A stretch of DNA of 64,000 bases from Melioribacteraceae bacterium. Lineage in GTDB: Bacteria > Bacteroidota > Ignavibacteria > Ignavibacteriales > Melioribacteraceae. The stretch covers positions 81,001 to 145,000 of the forward strand of contig JAIPBD010000010.1 of the NCBI GenBank assembly GCA_021739765.1, written 5' to 3'. The notes under the pieces are model-generated. The model was not told where the DNA came from. It ran no database searches and saw only the letters and a program-made list of their open reading frames with translations. Of this stretch, positions 44,601-51,614 are shown in pieces. The stretch's first letter is position 1. Every line of letters starts with the position of its first letter. Made by a program: the position numbers and the translations under genes.

Positions 44601-45087
44601 GACAATGGTATTTAACAGTGAAATGTTAAATCCTGAAAAGCAAAGTCTTGCGGTTTTTGTTGATGGTATCAAAAATATTACCGAGGCCCAAAAAAGAGTT
44701 GCCCAATCTTATTTTGAAGATGGAAGTATTGAAGCAGCTTGTCCGCCTTTGAAAGCCCTTTTAAATATTATGGTAAATGGTGAATATGAGGGCAAATTGA
44801 TCGAAGATAAATCAATTCGTGAAATGTTTACTCGCGAATATCTTATAGATAGTGAATGGTACAAAGAAAGATTAATTAATAAACAATTGAATGATATTTC
44901 TCTACTGCAGAAAAAGATAAAATATATTGAAGAAAAGGTTCTCATTACAAACAATCTTGATGAAAAGTTAAAATCTGAACTAAAAGAGCGATTGATTTCC
45001 GCAAAAGCAGAATTAAAACACGTTAAAGAAGCGAGTTATCTCAAAGAATTAAATGGCTCGATTGGGTTAGATCCTTTATTTCGATAG
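41638..45087 (+). CDS. PPi-type phosphoenolpyruvate carboxykinase (candidate, 1149 aa)
   Basis: This very large single-chain protein has the length and motifs of the pyrophosphate-dependent PEP carboxykinases described from Propionibacterium freudenreichii and Entamoeba. Segments I associate with that family are HNPKNDRRTTKGVFH near 133-147, ATERQKRDGMCW near 291-302, a P-loop-like STVSGGGKSEISKS near 483-496, SLGSVIKLLTPS near 553-564, and STTGAGSEGALTK near 865-877. The reaction is oxaloacetate + PPi = PEP + Pi + CO2, cytoplasmic. The last 80 residues are a coiled coil. The identification rests on recalled family features, not a search. It stands alone, with no terminator seen. Confidence 0.78.
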   Translation: MDLLKKLGIAEDGSVNTIKTKKIVQYINLKLGALGQPHFGNKSDNKFLEIAEDLLSNHREKNRLLTDYLCPSDQRIQNFIDSYLSEYKKDISPRLPSKTFILDFHGIARALSLSPDKDKFQSNIIESYRIKQGVLHNPKNDRRTTKGVFHVSEGGLPVPYDKKAVPKLVFGKLLEAALNPPKELLEFPFTSSQDEHAEMFVSLLLRPKVSPEVKGISKEKSMEIRFFAPGNLVSNLDFVESIFGNAGDPYLPKNDAGLDLDHWSGHSGCIILAPHLISLSKKELGLPNIKDATERQKRDGMCWENADEKYNDGGAFKITARNDEGIIVTVIADNYFGYSKKEVKTQISYAANLLGNVEEEHAGGAIAFPSYNLGDEFHDDDQFLKKNHSFEDNLKRYSDLMEYKEEGYAVDKNFKNIIYIHEDARFSLREQTLRWMNDGVQQTIKLNPKITYIYPAGYKLRMEKNPSVPSWRLIGTVAEGTFCHKPSTVSGGGKSEISKSISDSILYGPFFVSDYDSDLKIVDDILSRDYFDRYKTRTKKPGSSRPILSNERSLGSVIKLLTPSIDYKDEYNEWLRGIPHYIKGLVYIIKRFYKEDWGENWREHFTVDIIDGRNGNELKFSERKLVATYLRVGLEKNGAWRTYKLRQDFIASQKIQFEDDITASIVIPTDKVEHLADDFDSPCAKFLDNCEYRFFQRPDEAIHRGYDKQAELDLSSPNTFISNFQALTVDDAIEITEDAINFDKYTDPIKKLILDVKEKKDCTYFVSSSHPRIVEGKPSKNMRYLQNRLDILDPFDKYVAEIGTRLFRKIPLDKPVLNPVNSVLAGRRNNPPEEGIRPLAVYNPIHYQELPELFMDFICSLTGKSPSTTGAGSEGALTKAPFNALCTITDLNNALVSFILTGYDGFTTAAGYVGPNYRVDHDVSLLIPEIWARLKVNERNPKHLIENGFLEKLNDFEYEGETIYASRLGYRITAKFVANYFGRVFENPTMVFNSEMLNPEKQSLAVFVDGIKNITEAQKRVAQSYFEDGSIEAACPPLKALLNIMVNGEYEGKLIEDKSIREMFTREYLIDSEWYKERLINKQLNDISLLQKKIKYIEEKVLITNNLDEKLKSELKERLISAKAELKHVKEASYLKELNGSIGLDPLFR

Positions 45088-45636
45088 GTGATTGTACTTT
45101 GATAGGTGAATAGAAAGAAAGACGCGAAACGCAAACGGAGCAAGGGAAAGAGGAGGCTGGAAACCGAAAACCGTTGACCGGGTTTTTAACAGCTGGTAAT
45201 TTTAATAATCTTAGTCTTGTTCATGATCTGATTCCCACCTGTCCCTACTTGCGATTGTCTTCGAATTCTTTTTAGTGTTCAATATCCTAATCCTAATCCT
45301 AATCGTAATCATTATCTTAATCGATGACCTAACCGCAAAGGACGCAAAGAGTTCTGTGGGGGATTGTTGTTACAATTATCAGAACTTAACTAAATCCTTG
45401 CAGCCGCGACCGCAACTGGGTATTTAATAAACGACAATGGTGTTGAATTTATTATGTTCTGTGTTTGTGTTTTGTGTAAAGTTTTAGGTGGTTGTGTCAC
45501 GGTTATTATTCCAAATTAGCCATTATGTCTCCCAAAGCATCGGGACATGCAGTGACAGCCTTGGTTTGAGGTGGTGTTGTCAAGGCATCAAGTCCTAGAA
45601 AGATTTCGAAGGCCTTGACAGCCGAGGAAAAGTTAT
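45088..45636. repeat. 549-base non-coding stretch with repeat block R1, a hexamer satellite and a gene remnant
   Basis: No convincing gene. At 45181-45420 lies a diverged copy (R1) of the block found again at 47377-47650 and 49895-50130. It contains a degenerate AATCCT hexamer tract (about 45289-45330) and a CCGCAAAGGACGCAAAGAG-type tract. From about 45429 to 45560 the sequence matches that around 47656-47770, including the last codons of the small peptide gene found intact at 47747-47935; here only its tail survives, with a 21-base or so insertion. Confidence 0.7.
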
Positions 45637-47010
45637 TTAGAATTTTGTTCCTAAAATAAGCACGCCTTTTTGACCATTGATCGATCCTTCGCCAACACTG
45701 CATACAGTTTCTTTATTCAATTGCACACTAAACAGATTTCCATAAAAACCTTCGATCTCGGTTCCCAAGTATTTTTTCCATGAAATACCGTTAAAGTGTA
45801 CTATTTCTCCATGTGATCCAGCTACAAAAACATTATTAATCCCATCTCCGCATATTGTATGTGAGTAATATTCCGTGATGCCATCATTCATCTTTATCCA
45901 ATTAGCCCCTTTTCCGTATGATTTTTCAAAGATTCCGCCACCGACTATCCATGCCCTATATTTCGTTGGATAAAATAACGAACTAATGCTCCATGATAAT
46001 CCGTCTGTTTCCAGTTCAATGATATTGCCATCTCTTATTTCATAAAGAACAGGTCCTCCACCATGAAATTTATCGGATGCTATAACTATTACACCTATAT
46101 CATCAGCTTCATTACTAAAACCAACAATATCCTGTATTGGAAGAGTTGTATTTACATCGATTTTGTTCCATTTAGATCCATCATAATGCGCAATATTCCC
46201 ACCATTGCCTACAACATAAAAATCATCACTCGATTTGCCCCACATGGCGTTAACTATCCAACTATTTCCATCAGTATCTAATGGGAAATTAGTCGTATGG
46301 ACACTCCAGCTTGCACCATTCCACTTGATTTTTCCATCAAACCAAACGTCATTTTCTGAAAATGCAAAAACGGTTCTTCGTTGATAATTTGAATTCGCAA
46401 CCTTTACTAGGTTCCAGCTAATGCCATCCCAGTGAATGGCGCCGTATTTTTCTCCATTTTCATAAATCATACCCACAGCCCAAATGTTGTTTTCATCAAC
46501 TATTGCAACATCATTAAGGTAACTGCTTCCTCCGCTTCCGTCCCCGAAAGTGAAAGTCTGCCAGTTAAAATCATGGCTTGTGGTATCCATAGTTGTAATA
46601 TTAACCGTGTTGGAAGGAATACCGTTTATCTGCGCAAAAAAGGTGTAGTTTGTTGAGGGCATGAGCCCATCAGCGAAAAGAACAGTATCTGTTCCGGTAA
46701 GAGTAAAGCTGCCGTATTCTTCTTTATCACGGAAAAGTGTTAGTTCGGTACCAACAAGGTTCGGTTCGGTTTCCACTTTCAGCCAGACTTCTGTGCAAGA
46801 GGCATCAAGCGCGGTGAGGGAGAGGGAAGTGTTGTTACCGGGATTGGTTGTGTCACAAGAGAAAAGTAAAAAGAGTAAAGATAAAAGGAAGAGGAGGGTG
46901 ATGAGTGAAGGGTGATGTGTGATGGGTAACCGGAGACCGGGAAAGGGAGACCGGTTAATGTTTTTGTTTAGTTGGATATATTGGTTGTTGTTAATTCTTT
47001 TATTATTCAT
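45637..47010 (-). CDS. Propeller lipoprotein, duplicated copy A
   Basis: The 457-residue protein has an unusually long, basic N-terminal extension before a lipobox (LFLLFSC, Cys near 52), an Fn3-like domain (about 60-140: LDASCTEVWLKVE, GIPSNTVNITTMD), then repeated blades with consensus NNIWAVG...GAIHWDGISW, NDVWFDG..KIKWNGASW, DDFYVVGNGGNIAHYDGSKW and NNVFVAGSHGEIVHFNGISW, a beta-propeller pattern. It is expected on the outer membrane surface or in the periplasm. Residues up to about 200 are nearly the same as copy B (48102-49538), while the rest has diverged. RBS AGAGGAC precedes the ATG. Confidence 0.8.
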   Translation of the reverse strand: MNNKRINNNQYIQLNKNINRSPFPGLRLPITHHPSLITLLFLLSLLFLLFSCDTTNPGNNTSLSLTALDASCTEVWLKVETEPNLVGTELTLFRDKEEYGSFTLTGTDTVLFADGLMPSTNYTFFAQINGIPSNTVNITTMDTTSHDFNWQTFTFGDGSGGSSYLNDVAIVDENNIWAVGMIYENGEKYGAIHWDGISWNLVKVANSNYQRRTVFAFSENDVWFDGKIKWNGASWSVHTTNFPLDTDGNSWIVNAMWGKSSDDFYVVGNGGNIAHYDGSKWNKIDVNTTLPIQDIVGFSNEADDIGVIVIASDKFHGGGPVLYEIRDGNIIELETDGLSWSISSLFYPTKYRAWIVGGGIFEKSYGKGANWIKMNDGITEYYSHTICGDGINNVFVAGSHGEIVHFNGISWKKYLGTEIEGFYGNLFSVQLNKETVCSVGEGSINGQKGVLILGTKF

Positions 47011-47030
47011 TTTGTCCTCTAATTCTGAGG

Positions 47031-47376
47031 TATAAATATTTATCCGTTGTTAACGGGTTGGTTTCCATAAAGTAATGGCTGTTTTCGCTAAAATTAAGCG
47101 ATAATATTTAATAAAACCATATCATAAGCAGCCTCCCGGTTATTTTAAAAGTATCAAAATCATTTTTAATGAACTTGTGTAGATAGAATTCGAATAAAAA
47201 AGTATTAAATCCATTAGTAAAATATAAAGCATATATTTTAATATCAACATAATTCTATATCTCTTTTTTAGAATTCGTAGTAATAAGGATGGAGTGTCTT
47301 TTTAATTAAAAAGCAACTTGTTCAAGATAAAAGATAAAAGATAAAAGATAAAAGGGAAGAAGGGAAAGCGGAGACC
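47031..47376. repeat. Leader of duplicated unit, copy A
   Basis: This 346-base non-coding stretch upstream of copy A is almost identical to 49558-49895 upstream of copy B; only a few bases differ over about 300. It begins TATAAATATTTATCCGTTG and ends in a tandem GATAAAA heptamer tract (47328-47355). No gene is seen. It is more conserved between copies than the 3' half of the genes. Confidence 0.85.
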
Positions 47377-47746
47377 TTGGTTTTAGCGGTTGGTAATTGT
47401 AATAATATTATTCTTATTCTTAGTCTTAGTCTTGGTCATGATCATGATCTCATTCCCGCCTTTTCCGACTTGCGGGAATTTATTGGCGTCTTGGGATTCG
47501 TTTTGGTGTTCGTTATCATAATCATAATTGAACACCTAACCGCAAAGAACGCAGAGAAGACGCAAAGAGCGCAGAGTTTAAGATGAGCTTAATTAAATGA
47601 CTGTAACCGCGACCTTCACGAAACTCGTTTTAGAAATCCAGGTTGCGGAAATATTTGATAAACGACAACGTTTTTGAATTTGTTTTAGCCTGTGTTTGTG
47701 TTATGTGTAAAGTTCTAGGTAGTTATGTCACGGTTATTATTCCTAA
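47377..47746. repeat. Repeat block R2 and spacer before the small peptide gene
   Basis: R2 (47377-47650) is the second copy of the block also at 45181-45420 and 49895-50130. It contains a CTTATT/TTAGTC hexamer tract, a conserved core (TTCGTTTTGGTGTTCGTTAT) and a degenerate ACGCAAAGA tandem tract (about 47540-47575). A frame open through the block is hydrophobic and repeat-driven, and is not called as a gene. Confidence 0.8.
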
Positions 47747-47935
47747 TTAGCCATTATGACCGTGACAGCCTTGGAAATAGCCACATTTATGATCACTTAC
47801 CCACCAATGTGGCGTTCCGGTGCCTTCTTTTATCCAGGTATCGAAATTATTTTCTGTAATCGGACCATAAACATGGGCTTCTTGCGCAATTAATAATTGT
47901 GCAAAGAAAAACGAGAATAGCAATAATTTTTTCAT
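47747..47935 (-). CDS. Small secreted His/Cys/Trp-rich peptide (62 aa)
   Basis: The 62-residue product has a strong Shine-Dalgarno (AAAGGAG, eight bases before ATG), a clear signal peptide (LLLFSFFFAQLLIAQ, cleavage near residue 18) and a short mature part ending in PHWWVSDHKCGYFQGCHGHNG-like sequence with two Cys, four His and two Trp. This could bind metal or form a disulfide. I do not recognise a family. It lies downstream of copy B of the propeller lipoprotein; only its tail remains in the equivalent place of copy A. Confidence 0.6.
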   Translation of the reverse strand: MKKLLLFSFFFAQLLIAQEAHVYGPITENNFDTWIKEGTGTPHWWVSDHKCGYFQGCHGHNG

Positions 47936-47982
47936 TTCTAACTCCTTTTGTTATATTACACTTGGTACAAATAAAAAGGCTC

Positions 47983-48062
47983 TTCAGCCAGCTAAGCTGA
48001 ATTATGCCGCAAGCATAACCTTATTATTTGTCGTCTTGCCACGGTGTTGCCGCACCGTGGCA
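47983..48062. other. Cluster of three hairpins between the small peptide gene and lipoprotein copy B
   Basis: Three perfect inverted repeats follow each other: TTCAGC/GCTGAA (47983-48001), TTATGC/GCATAA (48002-48018) and TGCCACGGTG/CACCGTGGCA (48037-48062, 10 bp with a six-base loop). On the minus strand this lies after the lipoprotein copy B stop and before the small peptide gene. The last stem lacks a T-run on that strand, so an RNA-processing or attenuation element is as likely as a terminator. Confidence 0.55.
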
Positions 48063-48101
48063 TTAATTAAGATTGTTTTTTTTAGCTTGTTTTGTCTCCT
48101 T

Positions 48102-49538
48102 TTATCTGGTTAAAAATAATATTGATGCTTGATAATTATTTTCACCAACAACTATTACATTTTGCTTATCCATTGCCACTGCCAGCCAAGTGTAGCCGCT
48201 GGAACCAATATATGGCATTCCAATCTGTTTCCAGCTAAGGCCGTTAAAATGGCGAACGGTATTACGTTCACCCACGAAAACAATATCATTTTCCGCAGTT
48301 CCTCGTAATTGGGTGATATATCCCCAATGTTGAGCGTTACCGTTTCCGCTGTAAAAATTCCCTTCTAATGTTTTAACCAAGTTCCATTTTTTTAACTTTT
48401 TTGTATACAAAAAATGACCGCCAAAGTACAGGGTATGGTTAGGACTTAACCAAACAGTTGACGCAGTGCCCATAAAGAATGGCTCAAATAATTTTGTACC
48501 GTCAACCGGTTGTCCTTCTTTTATTATTTTGGCAACTTCTTCCTCAACAATTATTAATATTCCTGTAAGTCTTGAAGTGTTGCCCCCCGCGATGTATACT
48601 TCACCGGTTTGGGTTCCGGTAATTTCAAGAAGACTATAATTTCTATTGACTTCAATTGAAGCGGGGTTCTTTATCTTATTCCAGCTTCCATTTTTGTAAT
48701 GCGCTATATTTCCGCCATTGCCTACTACATAAAAATCACTGCTTGATAAGCCCCACATGGTGTTAATAGTGAAGCGCTCTTCCCACTGAAAACCCATTTT
48801 GATGAGGTTGTATGAGCCAACACTATTAAAAATCGCGGTCTGAACATTACTGGAGATTGCGAAAGTACCGTCATCAAATGTGAATGCGGAGTTACATGGA
48901 TATGTTGTTCTGCCGTATGAAGGATTGTCTTGATCAATATAGTACAAGATTTTCTCTAATTTCCATTCACTCCCATCCCAATGAACAGCATTATACTTTT
49001 CCCCATTTTCATAAATCATTCCCACAGCCCAGATGTTGTTTTCATCAACAATTGCAACATCATTAAGATAACTGCTTCCCCCGCTTCCGTCCCCGAAAGT
49101 GAAAGTTTGCCAGTTAAAATCATGGCTTGTTGTATCCATTGTGGTAATGTTAACAGTGTTGGAGGGAATACCGTTAATCTGTGCAAAAAAGGAGTAATTG
49201 GTTGATGGCATAAGTCCATCGGAGAAAAGAACAGTATCTGTTCCGGTAAGTGTAAAGCTGCGGTATTCTTCTTTATCACGGTAAAGAGTTAGTTCGGTAC
49301 CAACAAGGTTCGCGTTTGCTTCCACTTTCAGCCAGACTTCGGTACACGAGGCATCAAGGGGAGTAAGGGTTAAAACGCCGTTGTTTCGGGGTTCTGTTGT
49401 ATCACAAGAAACAAGTAAAAAGATAAAAGATAAAAGGAAAAGAGGTGTGAAGGGTGAACGGAAACCGGAGTAAGGAGAGCTGTTAATGTTGTGGTTTAGT
49501 CGGATATTTTGGTTGTTGTAATTTGTATTAATGTTCAT
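48102..49538 (-). CDS. Propeller lipoprotein, duplicated copy B
   Basis: The 478-residue protein (ATG 49538 with GGAGGA upstream; the frame opens earlier at 49595) is the tandem paralogue of copy A. It has the same N-terminal extension and lipobox (IFLLVSC), the Fn3-like domain and the first propeller blades (YLNDVAIVDENNIWAVGMIY). After about residue 190 the two copies diverge, though the blade pattern stays (SDFYVVGNGGNIAHYKNGSW, NDIVFVGERNTVRHFNGLSW). Codon use matches neighbours. The different C-terminal halves suggest variation in the binding part; function is unknown. Confidence 0.8.
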   Translation of the reverse strand: MNINTNYNNQNIRLNHNINSSPYSGFRSPFTPLFLLSFIFLLVSCDTTEPRNNGVLTLTPLDASCTEVWLKVEANANLVGTELTLYRDKEEYRSFTLTGTDTVLFSDGLMPSTNYSFFAQINGIPSNTVNITTMDTTSHDFNWQTFTFGDGSGGSSYLNDVAIVDENNIWAVGMIYENGEKYNAVHWDGSEWKLEKILYYIDQDNPSYGRTTYPCNSAFTFDDGTFAISSNVQTAIFNSVGSYNLIKMGFQWEERFTINTMWGLSSSDFYVVGNGGNIAHYKNGSWNKIKNPASIEVNRNYSLLEITGTQTGEVYIAGGNTSRLTGILIIVEEEVAKIIKEGQPVDGTKLFEPFFMGTASTVWLSPNHTLYFGGHFLYTKKLKKWNLVKTLEGNFYSGNGNAQHWGYITQLRGTAENDIVFVGERNTVRHFNGLSWKQIGMPYIGSSGYTWLAVAMDKQNVIVVGENNYQASILFLTR

Positions 49539-49557
49539 TTTTCCTCCGCATCTGCGG

Positions 49558-49895
49558 TATAAATATTTGCCCGTTGTTAACGGGTTGGTTGCCATTAAGT
49601 AATGGCTATCACGCTAAAATTAAGCGATAATATTTAATAAAACCATATCATAAGCAGCCTCCCGGTTATTTTAAAAGTATCAAAATCATTTTTAATGAAC
49701 TTGTGTAGATAGAATTCGAATAAAAAAGTATTAAATCCATTAGAAAAATATAAAGCATATATTTTAATGTCAACATAATTCTATTTCTCTTTTTTAGAAT
49801 TCGTAGTAATAAGGATGAAGTGTCTCTTTAATTAAAAAGCAACTTGTTCAAGATAAAAGATAAAAGATAAAAGGGAAGAAGGGAAAGCGGAGACC
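49558..49895. repeat. Leader of duplicated unit, copy B
   Basis: Near-identical to 47031-47376: shared features include AAAATTAAGCGATAATATT, GCAGCCTCCCGGTTATTTT and TAGAATTCGTAGTAATAAGG, and the final GATAAAA heptamer tract (one unit shorter than copy A). No gene is seen in it. Confidence 0.85.
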
Positions 49896-50130
49896 TTGGT
49901 TTTAGCGGTTGGTAATTTCAATAATCTTAGTCTTAGTCTTGGTCATGATCTGATTCCCGCCTTTTCCGACTTGCGGGTATTTACTGGCGTCTTGGGATTC
50001 GTTTTGGTGTTCGTTATCATAATCATAATCGAATACCTAACCGCAAAGGACGCGAAGCAGACGCAAAGAGCGCGGAGTTTAAGATGAGCTTAACCTAATG
50101 GCTGAAACCGCGGCCTTCACGAAAATATAG
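49895..50130. repeat. Repeat block R3
   Basis: Third copy of the block at 45181-45420 and 47377-47650, ending with a degenerate ACGCAAAGAGCGCGGAG tract. It closes the tandem duplication on its right side, next to the end of the rmuC gene. Confidence 0.8.
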
Positions 50131-50220
50131 GCAAGCCACAGAAATGGATTCTGAAATCTATAGGACAAGAGGTTATAATTACCGGGCAATCTGCAACACT
50201 CAAAAACACACCTCTAAAAT

Positions 50221-51531
50221 TTATTCATCAATAAACAATTGCTCGCTTCCGCTTGAAGGCAATTCTTGAACATCTCTCAATCGTCGTTCTATTGTTCTCG
50301 ATTTTCGGGAAGCGGTATCTATAGAGTTGCTTGCTTCCTGCAATTTTTTGTGCGTCTTTTCTAATAATGTTCCAAAATTTCCGAATTCGGTTTTTACGGT
50401 TCCCAGAAGTTTCCAAACTTCGCTGGATCGTTTTTCAATAGCGAGAGTTCGGAATCCCATTTGCAAACTATTCATAACAGCGAGGAAAGTTGTCGGACCT
50501 GTTATCGTAACACGGCATTCTCTTTGCACAAAATCCGCTAATCCGGGAATTCTTAGAACTTCTGCATAAAGACCTTCAACCGGTAAAAACATAATTGCAA
50601 AGTCAGTTGTTTGTGGCGGATCAATATATTTTTCTTGAATTCGTTTCGCTTCTTTTTTTATGTTTGCTTCCAGCGATTTTCTCGACGAATCAACCAAAAT
50701 TGGATCAACCGCGTCTTGAGCTTCGAGCAATCTTTGATAATCTTCCATCGGGAATTTGGCGTCAACGGGAATCCAGGTTACATCTTCGTCGTTGGAACCC
50801 GGTAATTTTATCGCGAATTCAACCAGATCATTGCTGTTTCTTTTAACTTTTACATTTTTCGCATATTGATCGATTGTAAGCACTTGTTCAATTAATGCAC
50901 CCAACTGAACTTCGCCCCACGTTCCGCGACTTTTTACGTTCGTCAAAACCCGTTTCAGATCACCAACTCCGGTCGCGAGTTTTTGCATTTCCCCGAGACC
51001 TTCGTAAACAGATTTTAGTTGGGAAGAAACAACTTTAAATGATTCGCCCAATCTTTTTTCCAAAGTTTCGTGGAGTTTTTCATCAACGGTTCTGCGCATT
51101 TCCTCTAATTTTTTCGAATTATTTTCCTGGATATCTTTGAGTCCCGATTCAACTTTGGCTTGAAGTTTATCGATTTTTTCTTCGTTCGATTTAGTTAATT
51201 TTTCGAGTTTTGCCGAGAAATCATTCAATTCTTGTTTTTGGAAATTGTTCATTTTTAGCAGTACATCTGAAAGCTGTTTAGCGAGAGATTGAACTGAGTT
51301 ATTTAATTCCTCTCTTTGTTCCCGAGCAGTTTTATTTCCCTGATCTCGATTATTAGAGAATTCTTCCCGGATTCCTTTTTCCAACTTCTCATTTTTGTTT
51401 TCGATAATTTCCGTCAAGGCCTTAATTTCATCATTTATCGAACTTGATAAACTTTTTCGATAAATTTGAACAAGCAATAAGATTGCTACAAGTAGCAATG
51501 CAATACTAATTACGGGCATAATTTCAATCAT
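50221..51531 (-). CDS. rmuC: RmuC-family DNA recombination protein
   Basis: The 436-residue protein has an N-terminal membrane helix (VISIALLLVAILLLVQIY, about 6-23), a long coiled coil (about 35-185), and the RmuC nuclease-fold domain (about 190-395: KSRGTWGEVQLGALIEQVL, IPVDAKFPMEDYQRLLEAQD, FAIMFLPVEGLYAEVLR, ITGPTTFLAVMNSLQMGFRTL). The family limits inversion at short inverted repeats and is thought to be a membrane-tethered nuclease; its placement next to the tandem repeat region is noteworthy but may be chance. ATG 51531 is chosen. It is divergent from the penicillin acylase gene. Confidence 0.95.
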   Translation of the reverse strand: MIEIMPVISIALLLVAILLLVQIYRKSLSSSINDEIKALTEIIENKNEKLEKGIREEFSNNRDQGNKTAREQREELNNSVQSLAKQLSDVLLKMNNFQKQELNDFSAKLEKLTKSNEEKIDKLQAKVESGLKDIQENNSKKLEEMRRTVDEKLHETLEKRLGESFKVVSSQLKSVYEGLGEMQKLATGVGDLKRVLTNVKSRGTWGEVQLGALIEQVLTIDQYAKNVKVKRNSNDLVEFAIKLPGSNDEDVTWIPVDAKFPMEDYQRLLEAQDAVDPILVDSSRKSLEANIKKEAKRIQEKYIDPPQTTDFAIMFLPVEGLYAEVLRIPGLADFVQRECRVTITGPTTFLAVMNSLQMGFRTLAIEKRSSEVWKLLGTVKTEFGNFGTLLEKTHKKLQEASNSIDTASRKSRTIERRLRDVQELPSSGSEQLFIDE

Positions 51532-51614
51532 ATTGTAGTCTCCACTAATATCTGAATATCAAATTAATGATTATTTCTTTTTTCTGATAATTGAATCAAA
51601 GGTAAACTTAAAAA

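Noticed and set aside
45506-45703. Minus-strand 65-codon frame ending in ACPDALGDIMANLE
   Set aside because: It overlaps the end of the lipoprotein gene and matches the tail of the small peptide gene's locus in a different frame; treated as a remnant.
47377-47586. Frame of 69 codons in repeat block R2, similar to a 63-codon frame at 49896-50087
   Set aside because: Both come from repeated DNA (hexamer tract and ACGCAAAGA tract), have no ribosome-binding site, and the third block copy does not keep the frame.
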